From DATJHM01 sp035493895 (GTDB lineage: Bacteria > Chloroflexota > Ktedonobacteria > Ktedonobacterales > Ktedonobacteraceae), in the NCBI GenBank assembly GCA_035493895.1, contig DATJHM010000139.1:1-64000 (forward strand): a DNA stretch of 64,000 bases, written 5' to 3'. The notes under the pieces are model-generated. The model was not told where the DNA came from, searched no databases, and was given only the letters and a program-made list of their open reading frames with translations. The translations under genes and the position numbers were made by a program. Each line of letters begins with the position of its first letter. Position 1 is the first letter of the stretch. Below, piece after piece: positions 35,246 to 45,266 of this stretch.

Positions 35246-38200
35246 CTAGATCTGCTCGAGAATCTGCGTCATGAGCTGTGCAAATGTACTATCTTGCAGG
35301 AAGGTGGTGACCGGGATAACCACGTTCAGATCTGATCCAATGCGGTTTTTTAATTCGACAGCCATCAGAGAGTCGATACCTAGCCGGTTGATCTGCTGAT
35401 GCGTTTCAAGGCTGAGCGAAGTATGACCGAGCACTCTAGCAATCTGATCATTGAGATACAACGCGAGCCTCGGCTTATGCTGTGCCCTATCCAGATTGAT
35501 CAACATCTCACTCGTCAGCCATACCCCGGCCCTGTTCTCTTCTCTTACGCCAGGCTCTTCGAGCAGATAAGTGAAGAGCGAGGACCGGGTCAGGTTTGGG
35601 TAGAATTGACTCCACATAGGCAGATTGAGCGACATCGCACCAACCTGTGCTGGGCTCTGATACAGCAAATGCTCCAGGATCGTTAGCCCCTCTTTGGGTT
35701 TCATATTGGCGAAACCACGTGCATTCAGGCGCTCAGCACGGTTCTCCTTCACAGCCTGGCCGATCTCACTCCAACGCCCCCAGTTAATACAGAGGGCTGG
35801 ATAGCCATGTTGTATGCGATAGGAGGCCAGTATATCCATGAATGCATTCGCCGCCGCGTAGTTCCCTTGACCTGGGGAACCGATCAGCGATGCAGCCGAC
35901 GAAAACAGGACGAAATAGTCTAACGGGTCATCTAGCGTCAGACGATGGAGATTCCATGCTCCATCTACCTTAGGAAACATCACATCGAGAAAGCGCTCGC
36001 GGCTCATTTGCAGCAAGATGCTGTCATCCAGTATAACTGCGGAGTGGAAAACGCCACGTAATGGGGGCATCTCACGCCTGATCCGGGTCAGTACGTTCTC
36101 CAGATGATCTTCCCGTGCAACATCTCCCTTCAACACACGGACACAGGCTCCCGTCTTGCGCATGGCTTGCAGCGTAGCTTCGGCATCTTCAGGAACTCCC
36201 CGACGTCCCATAAGTACGAGATAGCGTACCCCCTGTTCGATCATCCACTGAGCGGTTCGTAAGCCTACGCCGCTCAATCCTCCTGTAATCAAGTAGGTAC
36301 CATCTGCACGGAAGAGAGGCTGCGCTTGCTCCTGTTCGTCCGGTACAGTATAGCGAGCAAGTCTGGCAGCGTAGCGTCTGTCACCACGCAAGGCAATCTC
36401 GTCCTCTTCTTCGTCAGACCAAATTTCCTTGAAAAGTGCGCTCAGGCACTCATCTGAAGGAGTTGCATCAAGATCTATTAAGGTGCTGTGCAGATTCTGG
36501 TGCTCATAGACGACTACACGTCCCAGCCCCCACAGCGGAGCCTGGAACAGTCCAGTCGTTCGATCGTGTTCTTCGATGACATGGACACCGCTCGTTACCA
36601 GCCAGAGGTGGCAGGATAACTCTTGTTTTGCCTCTGCGATTGCCTGGATTAAGTGCAGAATCCCGATACTGACCAGATCCTGGCTTGCATGCACTAATTG
36701 CCGTCTGCTATTGTTTACAACTGGTGCCAGCATGCCCCACAGATAAATGACCCCGATCGCTTGCTCACCGCTCTGACCATACAGTTCTTTGAGGAGCTGA
36801 TTGAACTCCTCGGGGGCTTCCACCGACAATTCATACTGCTGTTCCCCAATCAGCTTGTAGGACTGACCAACTGTCACTATGGTACAGTCTGCACCATTGG
36901 CTCGCAGGTGTTCCGCCAGTTTTTGCCCAATTGGACCCTCACTAAAGATCAGCCAGTTTTTGCGCAACATCCTTTTCTCATACCATTCATTACGGGTCTG
37001 TTGCACCCACTCGATGGTGTACAGAAGCTGCTTCAGACGCTGGCGCATGAAATCTGGTGTCTCGCCATCCAGCGATTGCAGACGGCAACCGAGCACTTCT
37101 AACAGCACCTGTCCTTGCTCGTCAAGCAGGATGATATCGCCCTCAATAGTGCTCTGGCCGTTGCTGCTTGCCTCTGTTCGAAGGATCGCATGTGACCATA
37201 GCTTCGCGCCAGGTTCTGGTCGCTGGTGAAACTTCATCCGTTTGACTGCCACCGGCACATAGACCTCCTCACCCTCCTCCGGGAGAAATGGCGTGATACC
37301 CTGCAAGAAAGAGTCTATCAACGCCGGATGGATCTGGTAGCCAGATGAGTTGCTCGTCACGCCTGCTGGAATGGTAAGGTGTGACATCACCTCACCTGGA
37401 CGTCGCCAGACATGCGTCACTCCTCGAAAAAGTGGACCATGCTGGATACCGCGAGCGCGCAAACCCTGGTAGTAGAGCTCGGCCTCCATTGCCAGTGCCC
37501 ACTCGCGCTGTACCTGCTCAGGTGCTGGATGGATAATCGTCTCTTGTACAGGAGGCTCCTCCTCACACTGCACCTTCGCCGTGGCGTGAAGCGTCCATAC
37601 TGTCTCCTCCCGTTTGTCCTGCCCGGCCTGCGCGCTGAAGAAGCGCATACTCATCGTTTTTGCGTCTGTCTCAGGCATCAGGATCACTTGCAACGTCTGC
37701 GTCGTTCCCCTGGGGAAGAAGAGGGCTTTTTTGAGTTCAAGGTTCTCTATACTAAAGCGCGACGGTCCAAATACCTCGGTCGCAGCTGCCAGGGAGAGCT
37801 CAATGTACGCTGCGCAGGGAAACACCGGCACATCTTGTACACAGTGCTCGTTCAGGTAAGGGAAGAGTTCACTATTCAGATCGGCGGTCCAGATGAATGT
37901 CATGGGATGCAAGGCCAATTGCAAGCGTGTACCTAATAGGGGATGCTGCATACTGCCGTCACGTCGCGTTGAGAGGACCCGTTGAGGATAATCAAGAGCA
38001 GCGTTCCAATAGCGTTGGCGTTGCCAGGCATAGGTAGGGACAGAAACATGACGCCCCCCATCGAGATAGAGCCGGGACCAATCTGGTTCGCATCCATGAA
38101 TGTAGAGATTGCCAAGCGTTGCCAGTAGCACCGCTCGCCCCTCCTCGTTGCGTCGCATTGATGCAAAGACCTGTCCAGATCTTTTGCTCAGTTCGATGGT

Positions 38201-40651
38201 CTGCCTGATTGGACCAAGCAAAATTGGATGCGGGCTCATCTCCATGAATAGCGCAAAATCGTCTTCCAACGTTCGCTGGATCGCGGTGAGGAAGAGCACT
38301 GGCTCGCGTAGATTGTCGACCCAGTAATGAGCCATAAGTTCGCATCCGCCGATAAGATGACCATAAACAGTTGAATAAATCGGAATCGTCGCCTTACGTG
38401 GTTGTATACGCTCCATACATCTGAGCAAGTCATCGCGTAGCGAGTCCACCTGTGGACTATGTGAAGCAACATCCACATTTATGAGACGGCCAAATACGCC
38501 CTCACGGGAAAGGGTATCCAGAATTTCGGTGAGCGCCTCAGGATCGCCGGAGAGGACCGTTGAATGCTCACTGTTGCTTACCGCGACAGAAACCCGCCCC
38601 TCGTAATCAGTCACGATTGCCCTTGCCTGATCAAGCGAGAGGTCTACTGCTGCCATTGCTCCCTTACCGCTCACACGGCGAAGCAACTTACTACGGGTGC
38701 AGATGATCCAGGCTGCGTCATCCAGACTGAGGGCTCCAGCGATATGGGCCGCAGCTACCTCGCCCATCGAGTGACCCACGACGGCATCTGGTTCGATACC
38801 CCAGGAGCGCCAGAGGGTAGCCAGGGCTACTTCGATTGCGAAAAGCATTGGCTGTATCACATCGATGTCCTTCATACGCGTATGCTCCTCATCGGCCTGC
38901 AACAAGTCAAGCAACGACCAGTCAACATATGCGCTTATCACCTGTGCACACTCTTTGATGGCTGCACGAAAAACCGGTTCCTGCTCCAGCAAATCGCGGC
39001 CCATACCCACCCACTGTGAACCCTGACCAGGGAAAACCCAGACGATTTTCTGCTGCTTATTGGCAGTTTTCTGCCCTCTGATCAGCCCCAAAGCAGACTC
39101 GCCACGCAGGAAAGTTTCTAATGTGCGGTGAGTATCCTGCCGTGAGTCGCTGACAATAGCCAGCCGATAGGTATGATGCGTCCGGTTCAGACTGGCAGTG
39201 TAACAGATATCACGCAGTGCCTGATCAGCGTACGCATCGTCCTCCAGGTGTTGCAGATAACTACGCGCCAGGTCTTTCAGTGCGACAGGAGTCTGTGCTG
39301 ACAGGGGCAGGAGGTGGGTTGTGGGTCGGACTCCGTCCTCCAACGCTCCCGTACCCGAGAAGAGCGGTTCCGGTGCCTCCTCCAGCACGATGTGAGCGTT
39401 GGTTCCGGCGATGCCAAAGCTGCTGACGCCCGCCAGGCGTGGAGCATCGCCCCTCAGCCAGGGTGTCAACCGGGTAGGAACCATCAAAGCGTACTCTTGC
39501 CAGGGGATTGCCGGGTTGGGCTGATGGAAATGCAGATTGGGTGGGATCATCTCATGTTTAAGGCAAAGTGCAACCTTCATCAATCCAGCGAGTCCGGAAG
39601 CCCCCTCAGTGTGACCAATATTAGTCTTGACAGAGCCAACGATCAATGGGCGATCTGCTGGTCGCCCCTTACAGAGGACGCCTCCCAAAGCCTTCATCTC
39701 AACCGGATCACCTACGCTGGTTCCCGTACCATGAGCTTCGACATAGTGCACGTTCAACGGATCCACACAGGCATCTCTGTACGCTTGTCGCAACCCCGCT
39801 TGTTGCCCCTCCTCACTGGGAGCCATGAATAACTCACAGTGTCCATCATTGTTACTGGCGCCCCCACGAATGACGGCATAGATCGGATCACCATCGGCAA
39901 GGGCGCGTGAAAGCGGCTTCAGCACCACGACGCCCACCCCTTCGCTGCGCACATAACCATCTGCCCCCGCGTCAAATGCTTTACAGTGTCCATCCGGTGC
40001 CATCATTCTTCCTTGTGAAAATCCGATGGTGTGGTCGGGATTGAGGATAATATTCACGCCTCCTGCCAGTGCCATCGTGCATGAGCCAGTACGCAGGCTC
40101 TGACACGCGAGATGCACCGCAACCAGCGAGGATGAGCAGGCGGCATCCAATGCCACACTTACGCCTCGTAATCCCAGAGCGTAGGAAATACGACCGGCCG
40201 CTCCACTACGTGCACTCCCCGCTGTACTATAAACATCGAGATCGGCAGGATTATGAAACTGTCGATCCCAGTAATCGCCGGTTATAATCCCGATGAAGAC
40301 ACTGGCAATTTCATCCGTGAGTTTTTCCGGGACCAGGCCTGCATCTTCCATTGCCTCCCATGCAACTTCGAGCAGCAACCGATGCTGCGGATCCATGCGC
40401 GAGGCTTCGCGCGGCGAAAGGCCAAAAAAAGCAGCATCAAACTGATCAATCTGGTCTAAGAAGCCCCCTTTGCGACTCATCACCTTGCCAGGAGTAGCTG
40501 GATGGGAGTCGTAAAAGGCACTGACATCATACCTGTCAGCCGGAACCTCTTTCGTCGCATCGATGCCATTACACATAAGCTGCCAGAAGGCGCGGAGATT
40601 TGGGGCACCGGGAAAACGACAGCCCATACCAATGATCGCAATTGCTTCCAT
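35246..40651 (-). CDS. Modular type I polyketide synthase: KS-AT-DH-KR-ACP
   Basis: This 1801-aa single-module synthase begins with a strong GGAGG site four bases before its ATG. The ketosynthase spans about residues 1-430, with the active Cys near 172 in DAACSSS and later HGTG and NIGH motifs. The acyltransferase (about 540-840) has GHSMGE and, at the position used to judge extender choice, VASH, nearer the methylmalonyl form (YASH) than the malonyl form (HAFH). The dehydratase (about 900-1190) has EHCVQDVPVFP, with Asp in place of the usual Gly of HxxxGxxxxP, and HPALID. The ketoreductase (about 1420-1610) has TGGLSGVG, an LDD motif of the B type, and the Ser/Tyr pair. The carrier has GIDSLMAVEL. 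There is no enoylreductase, so the product would be an alpha,beta-unsaturated or beta-hydroxy acyl unit. It may prime or extend the peptide. Confidence 0.95.
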   Translation of the reverse strand: MEAIAIIGMGCRFPGAPNLRAFWQLMCNGIDATKEVPADRYDVSAFYDSHPATPGKVMSRKGGFLDQIDQFDAAFFGLSPREASRMDPQHRLLLEVAWEAMEDAGLVPEKLTDEIASVFIGIITGDYWDRQFHNPADLDVYSTAGSARSGAAGRISYALGLRGVSVALDAACSSSLVAVHLACQSLRTGSCTMALAGGVNIILNPDHTIGFSQGRMMAPDGHCKAFDAGADGYVRSEGVGVVVLKPLSRALADGDPIYAVIRGGASNNDGHCELFMAPSEEGQQAGLRQAYRDACVDPLNVHYVEAHGTGTSVGDPVEMKALGGVLCKGRPADRPLIVGSVKTNIGHTEGASGLAGLMKVALCLKHEMIPPNLHFHQPNPAIPWQEYALMVPTRLTPWLRGDAPRLAGVSSFGIAGTNAHIVLEEAPEPLFSGTGALEDGVRPTTHLLPLSAQTPVALKDLARSYLQHLEDDAYADQALRDICYTASLNRTHHTYRLAIVSDSRQDTHRTLETFLRGESALGLIRGQKTANKQQKIVWVFPGQGSQWVGMGRDLLEQEPVFRAAIKECAQVISAYVDWSLLDLLQADEEHTRMKDIDVIQPMLFAIEVALATLWRSWGIEPDAVVGHSMGEVAAAHIAGALSLDDAAWIICTRSKLLRRVSGKGAMAAVDLSLDQARAIVTDYEGRVSVAVSNSEHSTVLSGDPEALTEILDTLSREGVFGRLINVDVASHSPQVDSLRDDLLRCMERIQPRKATIPIYSTVYGHLIGGCELMAHYWVDNLREPVLFLTAIQRTLEDDFALFMEMSPHPILLGPIRQTIELSKRSGQVFASMRRNEEGRAVLLATLGNLYIHGCEPDWSRLYLDGGRHVSVPTYAWQRQRYWNAALDYPQRVLSTRRDGSMQHPLLGTRLQLALHPMTFIWTADLNSELFPYLNEHCVQDVPVFPCAAYIELSLAAATEVFGPSRFSIENLELKKALFFPRGTTQTLQVILMPETDAKTMSMRFFSAQAGQDKREETVWTLHATAKVQCEEEPPVQETIIHPAPEQVQREWALAMEAELYYQGLRARGIQHGPLFRGVTHVWRRPGEVMSHLTIPAGVTSNSSGYQIHPALIDSFLQGITPFLPEEGEEVYVPVAVKRMKFHQRPEPGAKLWSHAILRTEASSNGQSTIEGDIILLDEQGQVLLEVLGCRLQSLDGETPDFMRQRLKQLLYTIEWVQQTRNEWYEKRMLRKNWLIFSEGPIGQKLAEHLRANGADCTIVTVGQSYKLIGEQQYELSVEAPEEFNQLLKELYGQSGEQAIGVIYLWGMLAPVVNNSRRQLVHASQDLVSIGILHLIQAIAEAKQELSCHLWLVTSGVHVIEEHDRTTGLFQAPLWGLGRVVVYEHQNLHSTLIDLDATPSDECLSALFKEIWSDEEEDEIALRGDRRYAARLARYTVPDEQEQAQPLFRADGTYLITGGLSGVGLRTAQWMIEQGVRYLVLMGRRGVPEDAEATLQAMRKTGACVRVLKGDVAREDHLENVLTRIRREMPPLRGVFHSAVILDDSILLQMSRERFLDVMFPKVDGAWNLHRLTLDDPLDYFVLFSSAASLIGSPGQGNYAAANAFMDILASYRIQHGYPALCINWGRWSEIGQAVKENRAERLNARGFANMKPKEGLTILEHLLYQSPAQVGAMSLNLPMWSQFYPNLTRSSLFTYLLEEPGVREENRAGVWLTSEMLINLDRAQHKPRLALYLNDQIARVLGHTSLSLETHQQINRLGIDSLMAVELKNRIGSDLNVVIPVTTFLQDSTFAQLMTQILEQI

Positions 40652-40885
40652 ATTTCCTCCAGTTGTTGTTCTTCATCTTATAGAGAAGTTGAATCCCCAT
40701 GCTGATATGTTTGCTATACTCTACAGATACTCTGAAAATTTGCGTTGATTTCTTATTCAGCTCCCCAACACCACATCTGTTCTATCCGCGAAGCCCAGAT
40801 GTTGTTGATCCATAGGCTCCATTCAGTTTGCAAGCAGCGTCGGGAAACGTCATGTCAACATAATGTCTGCTCTTCTGAGCAACAG

Positions 40886-42061
40886 CTATTTCACTTTAGG
40901 AGGAAACGCTTGCACAACATCTCCTCTGTGTATAGAAGACTGCCCTCTGGATACGTCAGAAGATGTTCTAGAAACAGTTCGTCCGGAAGGTATCTGCGTA
41001 GGTAACGGAATGTTGCCGAATGTTTTGCCCTGGAGTGCCGCGATTAAAGGATCAATCGGAGTGGACGCAAGGGGTAAGGTCGGCGTCTGCTGGCTCCGCT
41101 CAGCGAGTTTAATACAGTCGATATAGTAGTCCACCACCTGATCAATATGGGTGAGTTTTACCTCGGCCTTTGCTGCATGTTGATAACGTACAAGCAAGTT
41201 ATTTAATGCTTTCGAGATCTGCCAGAGTACGCTATCTTGCGATAGCGGTGCACGAGCTTGCAAATGGCCGTTCGCCACCGCTATATGGGTTTGCAAGATT
41301 TGCTGTATGCCTACCTCAAGCTCACATTTCTGTTCGGCAATCCCCTGTTGTAGTTGAGCAATGAGTTCGGCACGATCGGCACGCTTAATAGCTTTTACCA
41401 TTGTGGAAGTCAGTATGTAAGCAACACCAGCCACAAGGAACAACGTGCCCACTGGTCGTGCGATGATAATGAGGAAACGCTCATGTAGATCCTTGTCGAG
41501 AATTGCGGTATGGGGTATATAGACTAATGTACCAACGATCGCGATGGTACTCATTGCAGCAACGAGGAAGATGCTACGCATTGGCAATAAGGAAACCGCC
41601 AGGAGTTCCACAATTACGTACATACCATATCCCTGCAATGTCGTTTCGTCAAATGGGACAGTCGTGAAGAGAGCTATCGTGAGTATCAGGAAACCCGCGA
41701 GATTGACAAGGAGTCCCGCTGCAAATGTATGTCCTGCCCTATTAAGTATCAATGAGACGATAGACATAGAAGCCAGCCCCACATCCAGCCAGAAGTAGGC
41801 GTGGCCGGGTGCAAAGAAGCAGGCCGGAAGCAATGCGACAACCATGACCGTAAAGAAAAACAAAACGTTACTGGCCAGTTGCGATTGACGCACTGCTTCG
41901 CGATGAGCAAAGTCCGCAGTCGACGGAGCCTCCGGAACGGCAGTAAGCGCATTCCAGAACTGGATCAGATGGTTTCCCTGACCTGATTTAGGCTCGGCCC
42001 CTTTAGAAATAGGCCGACGATCTCGAGGTGATGGAGTATAAGAGGCTATAGTATCTGTCAT
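40886..42061 (-). CDS. Six-TM membrane protein with HAMP-like C-terminal tail
   Basis: Function is unknown. After about 65 polar residues come six predicted membrane helices (about 66-230). A soluble tail follows, with a coiled-coil stretch around IAEQKCELEVGIQQIL and a HAMP-like segment (VANGHLQARAPLSQDS ... ISKALNNLLVRY). The last 70 residues are Ser/Thr/Pro-rich and probably disordered. Proteins with this layout lack a kinase domain and I believe they are frequent in Ktedonobacteria; that recollection is part of the basis for the taxonomic guess. GGGAGG lies about 12 bases before the ATG. It is not obviously tied to the synthetase cluster. Confidence 0.75.
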   Translation of the reverse strand: MTDTIASYTPSPRDRRPISKGAEPKSGQGNHLIQFWNALTAVPEAPSTADFAHREAVRQSQLASNVLFFFTVMVVALLPACFFAPGHAYFWLDVGLASMSIVSLILNRAGHTFAAGLLVNLAGFLILTIALFTTVPFDETTLQGYGMYVIVELLAVSLLPMRSIFLVAAMSTIAIVGTLVYIPHTAILDKDLHERFLIIIARPVGTLFLVAGVAYILTSTMVKAIKRADRAELIAQLQQGIAEQKCELEVGIQQILQTHIAVANGHLQARAPLSQDSVLWQISKALNNLLVRYQHAAKAEVKLTHIDQVVDYYIDCIKLAERSQQTPTLPLASTPIDPLIAALQGKTFGNIPLPTQIPSGRTVSRTSSDVSRGQSSIHRGDVVQAFPPKVK

Positions 42062-42204
42062 CGCTTGAAAGAACCTCCCTGATAACTATCAATAGAGTGT
42101 TCAGACACAACTTCAGTGGAAGCTCTACAGTAAGAAGCGGGAAAGACATTCCGTTTGTATTTGATGCCTCTCTGCTTTTCCTCTGCGTAACCTCATGATT
42201 CACC

Positions 42205-42246
42205 AAAGTTGTATATAAACCAATAAAAGTTGTGTATAAACCAATA
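42205..42246. repeat. 21-bp tandem duplication upstream of the six-TM gene
   Basis: Two adjacent 21-bp copies (42205-42225 and 42226-42246) differ at one base and share the core TATAAACCAATA. They lie 144-185 bases upstream of the minus-strand ATG at 42061 and could be regulator sites. Confidence 0.8.
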
Positions 42247-43318
42247 TAGGTTCCGGGAGCCAGATGCTTGTTAGCGGTTTCGGCATAGTTATGGCACAAA
42301 GTATCCTCTTTACTTGAAAGAAGCATAATGCCGAGAAAGACGAATATATCTATCCCCCCATTTTCCTGATACCAATGTGCGTTCTCATGGACAATGTTGT
42401 ACTGTATCTAAGAGGAATGAGGCCATGCTCTATTCTCCATCTGAATGTACATGGTATGATACGGATGCTCGCTGTGGGCTTGCCTGTGCGTCGTTCACAG
42501 GAACTCCTTGATGTGCATAGAATCACCATAGTAAGCTGGGATGTTGGAGAGTTGTCAAACGCTGTGTTGCTCCACAAGAAGAACAAACAGGGCTTTTCAT
42601 GCAGTGCTTTTTCCTCCCTACCAACCCTATATCCACAAAATTGGTATTTCACTTGCTAATCACTATAGCACATAAAATGCTTTCTGCATAGTCTTTAAAC
42701 GCTAGTAGTACTATTTAGCCATTTTATATGTTTTTCGTGTTTCTCCCGACATATACTTTTATCTATTTCCCAATAATATACTACATCTTTATATGGATAA
42801 AATCAGGTAAAAATATCTCCTGCCTGTGGCACTGGCTTCGAACATGCAGTGATGAATCCTTCCAGTGTTACACCATTGAAGCATGCATATGCTCTACAAG
42901 AGGATGCTACAAAATCTGGGTTTACTCATGCTTTGGATGCATTTACATAAATTTTGTTATATACATGCATAAAATGTATCATACATGAGAAGATGTGTCA
43001 ACCAGGAATCACCCATTGCTTCCAACATATTGCCGGAAAAGAGAAGGAGGTCGACGCGAATTGCGGCGCATGATGGGGGCAATGTGTTGGAACCAATGGC
43101 ACAAAGCGCCGTTCCTCCCGGCAACATTCCCTGAGCAGGAAGCGATGCTGGCACGTGTGTTCCAGGCACGTTGGCAATGCGTGATGAAAATTGTGAAAGT
43201 GCGACACATCCTACACAAAGGTGGAGGTGATCGGGATCTTGATCCTACACTGACCTCTGTATCAGGCTACAGAGTAGTGTGAGGCAGGACGTGTGGATCT
43301 TTTTGGTGACGCGCTACA

Positions 43319-43438
43319 AAAATGCTACACATCCTACATAACCTACACTAACGCGTTACCAGGTTTTTTCTCAAAATGCTACACATCCTACATCGACGCG
43401 CTACCAGGTTTTTTCTCAAAATGCTACACATCCTACAT
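43319..43438. repeat. Three copies of a 21-bp direct repeat
   Basis: Copies containing GCTACACATCCTACAT lie at 43319-43339, 43373-43393 and 43418-43438. The second and third belong to a longer shared unit that also includes ACCAGGTTTTTTCTC. A related string, GCGACACATCCTACACA, occurs near 43201. No gene overlaps them convincingly. Confidence 0.85.
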
Positions 43439-43837
43439 AACCTACACCATGCCGATTTCACTGACACTCTCCCCTACACCAGCACTGCACGTGTCCCAAT
43501 GTCGATGTTGCACTGTCCCTCTCTCAGGCGACATCGTGAGTGTGAGTATCGGGTGGAAGGGAGTGTTTGCTCCTCCTGGTATGTATATTCGGCGCATGGT
43601 GAGATTTCTGAAGAGTTTTTGCGAGATTCTTTTTTGGGGAATGAATGTGTTGGAGTTCATGAGACATGCCGCACTGTCACGGAGATAAAGAGGACCTCCC
43701 ATCAAGTCCGTAGTACGCTGTCAAAGGTCATGGCACTTCTGTGGCACGCGAAACTGTGGAAGGGCGACACGCCTCGTCTGCGGAGCGAACGGGATCGAGC
43801 GAGTTCCCGGACGCCATTCCGTGCCTCCATGGCGTCC

Positions 43838-43952
43838 CTACTGGCCTGGGGAGCCTTTTCGAGGGTTGCCCAAACGGGTGCAATGAGATTTGACTGAGTA
43901 CTACTGGCCTGGGGAGCGGTTCGAACGGGTGCCATGACGTTTGACCGGGTAT
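43838..43952. repeat. Imperfect tandem direct repeat (about 63 and 52 bp)
   Basis: Two adjacent copies begin with CTACTGGCCTGGGGAGC (43838 and 43901) and end with related CGGGTGC-ATGA-TTTGAC sequence. The second copy lacks about 11 internal bases. The motif ACGTGACATTGC also recurs nearby (about 43963 and 44034). Confidence 0.75.
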
Positions 43953-44091
43953 AGACGTTATCTACGTGACATTGCAGACAAGCCGCGCCGCTACAAGGGT
44001 GGGGGTCGATGGGCAGCGGAGACAGGCTTATTGACGTGACATTGCTATCAGGGCAAATATTTCTCCGGCACGCTCCCATCCCGACAAAATC

Positions 44092-44119
44092 TGTCCCCAC
44101 CTGTCAGCAGGCAGGGACA
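44092..44119 (-). terminator. Intrinsic terminator of the minus-strand catabolic operon
   Basis: Read on the minus strand, TGTCCC-TG-CCTG, a CTGA loop and CAGG-TG-GGGACA form a hairpin, followed by GATTTTG. It begins 12 bases past the stop codon of the D-threonine-aldolase-like gene. Confidence 0.65.
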
Positions 44120-44130
44120 TCTGAATCAGT

Positions 44131-45225
44131 TTATTTATTTCCAAGATGCGCTTCTACGGCAATGGGATGAAGGACCTGCTCTCCGGCGCGCAAATAGGTC
44201 TCCCGGCACATATTCATAATGACACATACGTGCACGGGCATGATCTCGACCCTGTCACCAACGTTCAGCGGGTTTGTTTCCGCAACTTCGCATACGCCAT
44301 GTTCTTCGGATAATCTGACAATGCGAAGATCCGGATAGGCAGAGACGAGCCCGTAACCGAAACGCTCATCGCGCGTCGGCGTCAGCGTCTTGGAGCCAGC
44401 ATCAAGCACCAGCCGATCAGGAGCTGGGCGGCTCACAACCGTCGCAATGACCGTCGCCGCAATGTCGGACATATTGCATCGGTGCAATTCCTCCGTGCGA
44501 AGATCATTAAAGATATATGTCCCCGCACGAATTTCCGTCAAACCTGGCACGTGTAGCGCATCCTGGCTCGTTATGGTCGACCCTGCACTAATCACCGAGA
44601 TCGCGAAGCCTGCGGCTTTCAATGCCTGCGCAGTCTCAAGCATGATGCCTGTCTCTCTCTGCGAAATATCTCGTATGACTGCTTCATCGGTCGTATTGTG
44701 AGCGTGACCGGCATGTGTCATGATCCCAACCAGATTCAGTTTCGCATACTGACGGGAATACTGCGCAAGCTCCACAGCCCGTTCGGGTGACAGAACGCCG
44801 CAACGGTTCATGCCAGTATCCACTTCGATCATGAAATCTAACGTCCGGTCGAAGATAGATATCGCCTCTGCCAGCGTATCAATGGCGATTTCACTATCCA
44901 CCGTCAATCGCAAATAGGCGTCCGAGGTTGCAAGCAATGCTTGCAACCTCGCAATTTTCGTTTTCCCAATCAGCGGATACGCGATATAAATGCTATGAAT
45001 ACCGTTGCGCGCCATCGCTTCCGCCTCACTCAATTTGGCAACGGTAATACCGACGGCTCCAAGCGCGATTTGTTTTCTGGCCCAATACACGCTTTTGTGG
45101 GTTTTGATATGCGGACGCAGGGCGACACCATGCCGATCAGCCAGCGCTTGCATTCGTTGCAAATTTGCTGTCGCTATCGCCTCATCAATAACCACCGAGG
45201 GAGTATCCAACTCATCAATATACAT
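44131..45225 (-). CDS. D-threonine aldolase / D-serine deaminase-family PLP enzyme
   Basis: This alanine-racemase-fold enzyme has the PLP lysine in RPHIKTHK (residues about 38-45) and the C-terminal metal-binding motif PVHVCVIMN typical of the metal-activated D-threonine aldolase group. Length, 364 aa, is normal. Family members cleave or dehydrate beta-hydroxy-D-amino acids: D-threonine aldolase, D-serine dehydratase, D-threo-3-hydroxyaspartate dehydratase and the beta-hydroxyaspartate aldolase BhcC. The exact substrate cannot be read here. It is the last gene of a minus-strand run with a permease and an aldehyde dehydrogenase, which fits retro-aldol release of glycine and an aldehyde. AAGGAG lies seven to eight bases before the ATG. 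Confidence 0.87.
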   Translation of the reverse strand: MYIDELDTPSVVIDEAIATANLQRMQALADRHGVALRPHIKTHKSVYWARKQIALGAVGITVAKLSEAEAMARNGIHSIYIAYPLIGKTKIARLQALLATSDAYLRLTVDSEIAIDTLAEAISIFDRTLDFMIEVDTGMNRCGVLSPERAVELAQYSRQYAKLNLVGIMTHAGHAHNTTDEAVIRDISQRETGIMLETAQALKAAGFAISVISAGSTITSQDALHVPGLTEIRAGTYIFNDLRTEELHRCNMSDIAATVIATVVSRPAPDRLVLDAGSKTLTPTRDERFGYGLVSAYPDLRIVRLSEEHGVCEVAETNPLNVGDRVEIMPVHVCVIMNMCRETYLRAGEQVLHPIAVEAHLGNK

Positions 45226-45266
45226 GCGCTATCTCCTTTTCTTGCTCCATCTCTTCCAATCTACAG

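Larger units (their letters stand above)
42062..44130. other. Two-kilobase gene-poor, repeat-bearing region
   Basis: Short open frames exist on both strands, but none has a ribosome site, a recognisable domain or protein-like composition that holds across its length. The segment 42660-43000 is AT-rich. The region carries the short direct repeats listed separately and looks like decayed accessory DNA. Confidence 0.6.

Noticed and set aside
43319..43438. CRISPR array
   Set aside because: Only three repeats of uneven spacing, no palindromic repeat and no cas genes nearby.
42350..43688. Several 80-170-aa frames on both strands in the repeat region
   Set aside because: They overlap each other, cross the direct repeats and show no family pattern or ribosome site.
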